A stretch of DNA of 54,192 nt from Fuerstiella sp. (GTDB lineage Bacteria; Planctomycetota; Planctomycetia; Planctomycetales; Planctomycetaceae). The notes under the pieces are model-generated. The model worked only from the letters and a program-made list of their open reading frames with translations. It had not been told where the DNA came from and searched no databases. Positions 53,154 through 54,192 of the stretch are shown piece by piece. The translations under genes and the position numbers were made by a program. Numbering within the stretch: position 1 is the first letter of the stretch; each line of letters starts with the position of its first letter. The stretch is taken from NCBI GenBank assembly GCA_022843805.1, contig JALHMY010000065.1:1-54192 (forward strand), in the 5' to 3' direction.

Positions 53154-53642
53154 TCATTCTTCGTAGATTGAAGGAAACTCAAGCCCGGCCATTCGAAGGT
53201 AAGCCGAGAGGATTCCACGATGATGCGCGGAATGACTGAACACCCACTTCCGAATGCAGTCTCCCTTGCTCATCGTGAACAGCGTCTGACCACCCATCTT
53301 TAACGACCAGTGCTCATGCATCACTGAATCCGGCACACCTTTAAGAGAATCAATCGCTGCGTCACAGCCAGCGTCGAATGTTGCCAGCAGCTGACTCATC
53401 TGAGTTACCTCTGGCGCGACGCACGGCTCCACGCCGACGGGCGCGATGTCAAATTCACTCTGTCCTATAACGCCTGGAACCCAGCCAATGATCTCAACCA
53501 GATGAGTTGCGTTCCAGACGATCGTGTGAAGCTCCCCTGGTGGCTTCCACTTTAGCTTCTCATCCGGAACTCTTTCCAGGAGCCGTCTCGTCATGGCCAT
53601 CTCGCCCGGCAATTCCGCAGTCATCAGTTCAGAGATCAGCAT
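53154..53642 (-). CDS. DinB-family protein
   Basis: This 162-residue protein has the DinB four-helix pattern, including LLERVPDEKLKWKPPGELHT, VWNATHLVEIIGWVPGV and a C-terminal FSHSAHHRGILSAYLRMAGL. The three metal-binding His positions (one in ATHLVEI, two in HSAHHRG) are present. DinB proteins are metal-binding, often thiol-transferase-like or of unknown function, and some are damage-induced. ATG 53642 is chosen because AAGGA lies seven bases upstream and homology begins there; a longer frame adds 20 residues. Confidence 0.85.
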   Translation of the reverse strand: MLISELMTAELPGEMAMTRRLLERVPDEKLKWKPPGELHTIVWNATHLVEIIGWVPGVIGQSEFDIAPVGVEPCVAPEVTQMSQLLATFDAGCDAAIDSLKGVPDSVMHEHWSLKMGGQTLFTMSKGDCIRKWVFSHSAHHRGILSAYLRMAGLEFPSIYEE

Positions 53643-53829
53643 ATTTCTGTCCTTGTGTGCAAAACTATTGAGGATTTGGAAGGTGCTGACTGTCACAGCC
53701 AAAACGACTAAATTTCCCCGCTGGCGACCAGAAGACTTCGATTCTGATCAACGGCCGATCCGCAACCTGGGTGCATTTTATTCTTCCCGAAAGCAGCCGT
53801 CGCGCCGGGGTCTGCGTGAGCGGATGGTA

Positions 53830-53853
53830 GTGGAAAACGGCCGCGTTTTCCAC
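53830..53853. repeat. 10-bp perfect hairpin
   Basis: GTGGAAAACG (53830-53839) pairs perfectly with CGTTTTCCAC (53844-53853) across a GCCG loop. It lies upstream of the DinB gene and beside the larger direct repeats. Confidence 0.7.
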
Positions 53854-53900
53854 AGGCGTCTGGCTTTTTCCGACGGCCGTCCGTGCAACAGCGGCCCCCT

Positions 53901-54192
53901 CCCGATCTTGCTATCGCTCGATCGACCTCCCCCAGCTTTGCCGGGGGAGGAGGTATAAATAACCTCCCCTCCCGCGCAGCGAAGCGAAGTGGGAGGGGTC
54001 GGCCGACAGGCCGGGGGAGGGCTCGCCGCCGGTGGCACTCAACGACGTCCCAACAACACCCGCACCCCGCCGTTCACCAGCCCCATCCCGATCTTGCTTC
54101 GCTCGATCGACCTCCCCCGGCTTTGCCGGGGGAGGAGGTTTAAATAACCTCCCCTCCCGCGCAGCGAAGCGAAGTGGGAGGGGTCGGCCGAC
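53901..54192. repeat. two direct copies of a 106-bp palindromic element
   Basis: Copy A (53901-54007) and copy B (54087-54192, running to the window edge) differ at only a few bases. Each contains CCTCCCCCGGC/GCCGGGGGAGG (an 11-bp stem with TTT loop, one mismatch in A), GGAGGTT/AACCTCC around TAAAT, and CCCCTCCC/GGGAGGGG. The 79 bases between them have no open frame of note. No gene is seen from 53703 to the edge. Confidence 0.85.

Overview
The window reads as chromosomal DNA of a planctomycete. This rests on gene content: a DUF1587/DUF1592-type cytochrome protein next to a DUF1552 protein, a DUF1501 protein, a DUF1559 pseudopilin-like protein, a SpoVG with an inserted zinc ribbon, an ECF sigma factor fused to a membrane and periplasmic region, and a very large Ser/Thr kinase with DLG in place of DFG. 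MraY and SppA fit a peptidoglycan-bearing planctomycete. A Fuerstiella- or Gimesia-like member of the Planctomycetales is a guess.

Layout. 1-4.2 kb is accessory: a decayed RHS/YD-repeat fragment, an HExxH metallopeptidase gene followed by a Cys/His (NlpC/CHAP-like) gene, and a VapBC-type toxin-antitoxin pair. 4.2-10.5 kb holds an SDR, an NTF2-like secreted protein, a cytochrome c'-like protein and the DUF1552/DUF1592 pair. 11-20 kb holds the sigma-factor fusion, a PGRP-type amidase, an alpha/beta-hydrolase relative that seems to lack its nucleophile, SpoVG, and a probable operon DUF2760-sppA-DUF1501 ended by stacked hairpins. 20-29 kb is all on the minus strand: a small Tyr-rich secreted protein, a UvrD/PcrA helicase, panD, a short pheT, a Gfo/Idh/MocA oxidoreductase and a sulfatase-modifying-factor-like protein. 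29-32 kb is a nucleoside hydrolase gene between inverted copies of a non-coding repeat about 400 bp long. 32-44 kb carries a nucleotide-sugar dehydrogenase, the kinase, a secreted protein, a ROK kinase, mraY, a YdjM-like membrane protein and a HisN-type phosphatase. 44-51.4 kb carries a coiled-coil protein, tRNA-Ser(GGA), an SDR, cimA, valS and pdxH. 51.4-54.2 kb has gene relics, a DUF1559 protein, a DinB protein and palindromic repeats.

The most notable regulatory signal lies before cimA (citramalate synthase, isoleucine pathway). A 22-codon ORF with six Ile and three Val codons is followed by a terminator hairpin with a T run and by an upstream segment that could pair with the terminator's 5' arm. 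This has the architecture of ribosome-mediated attenuation; valS lies just downstream.

The non-coding DNA is rich in palindromic repeats: a GGGAGGGCGAGGCTCC-type family at three loci (one with a 38-bp tandem expansion), compound two-hairpin elements closed by an outer stem, a GAGTAC-based hairpin, and a 106-bp direct repeat at the right edge. All functions are read from sequence and family knowledge; no search was run.
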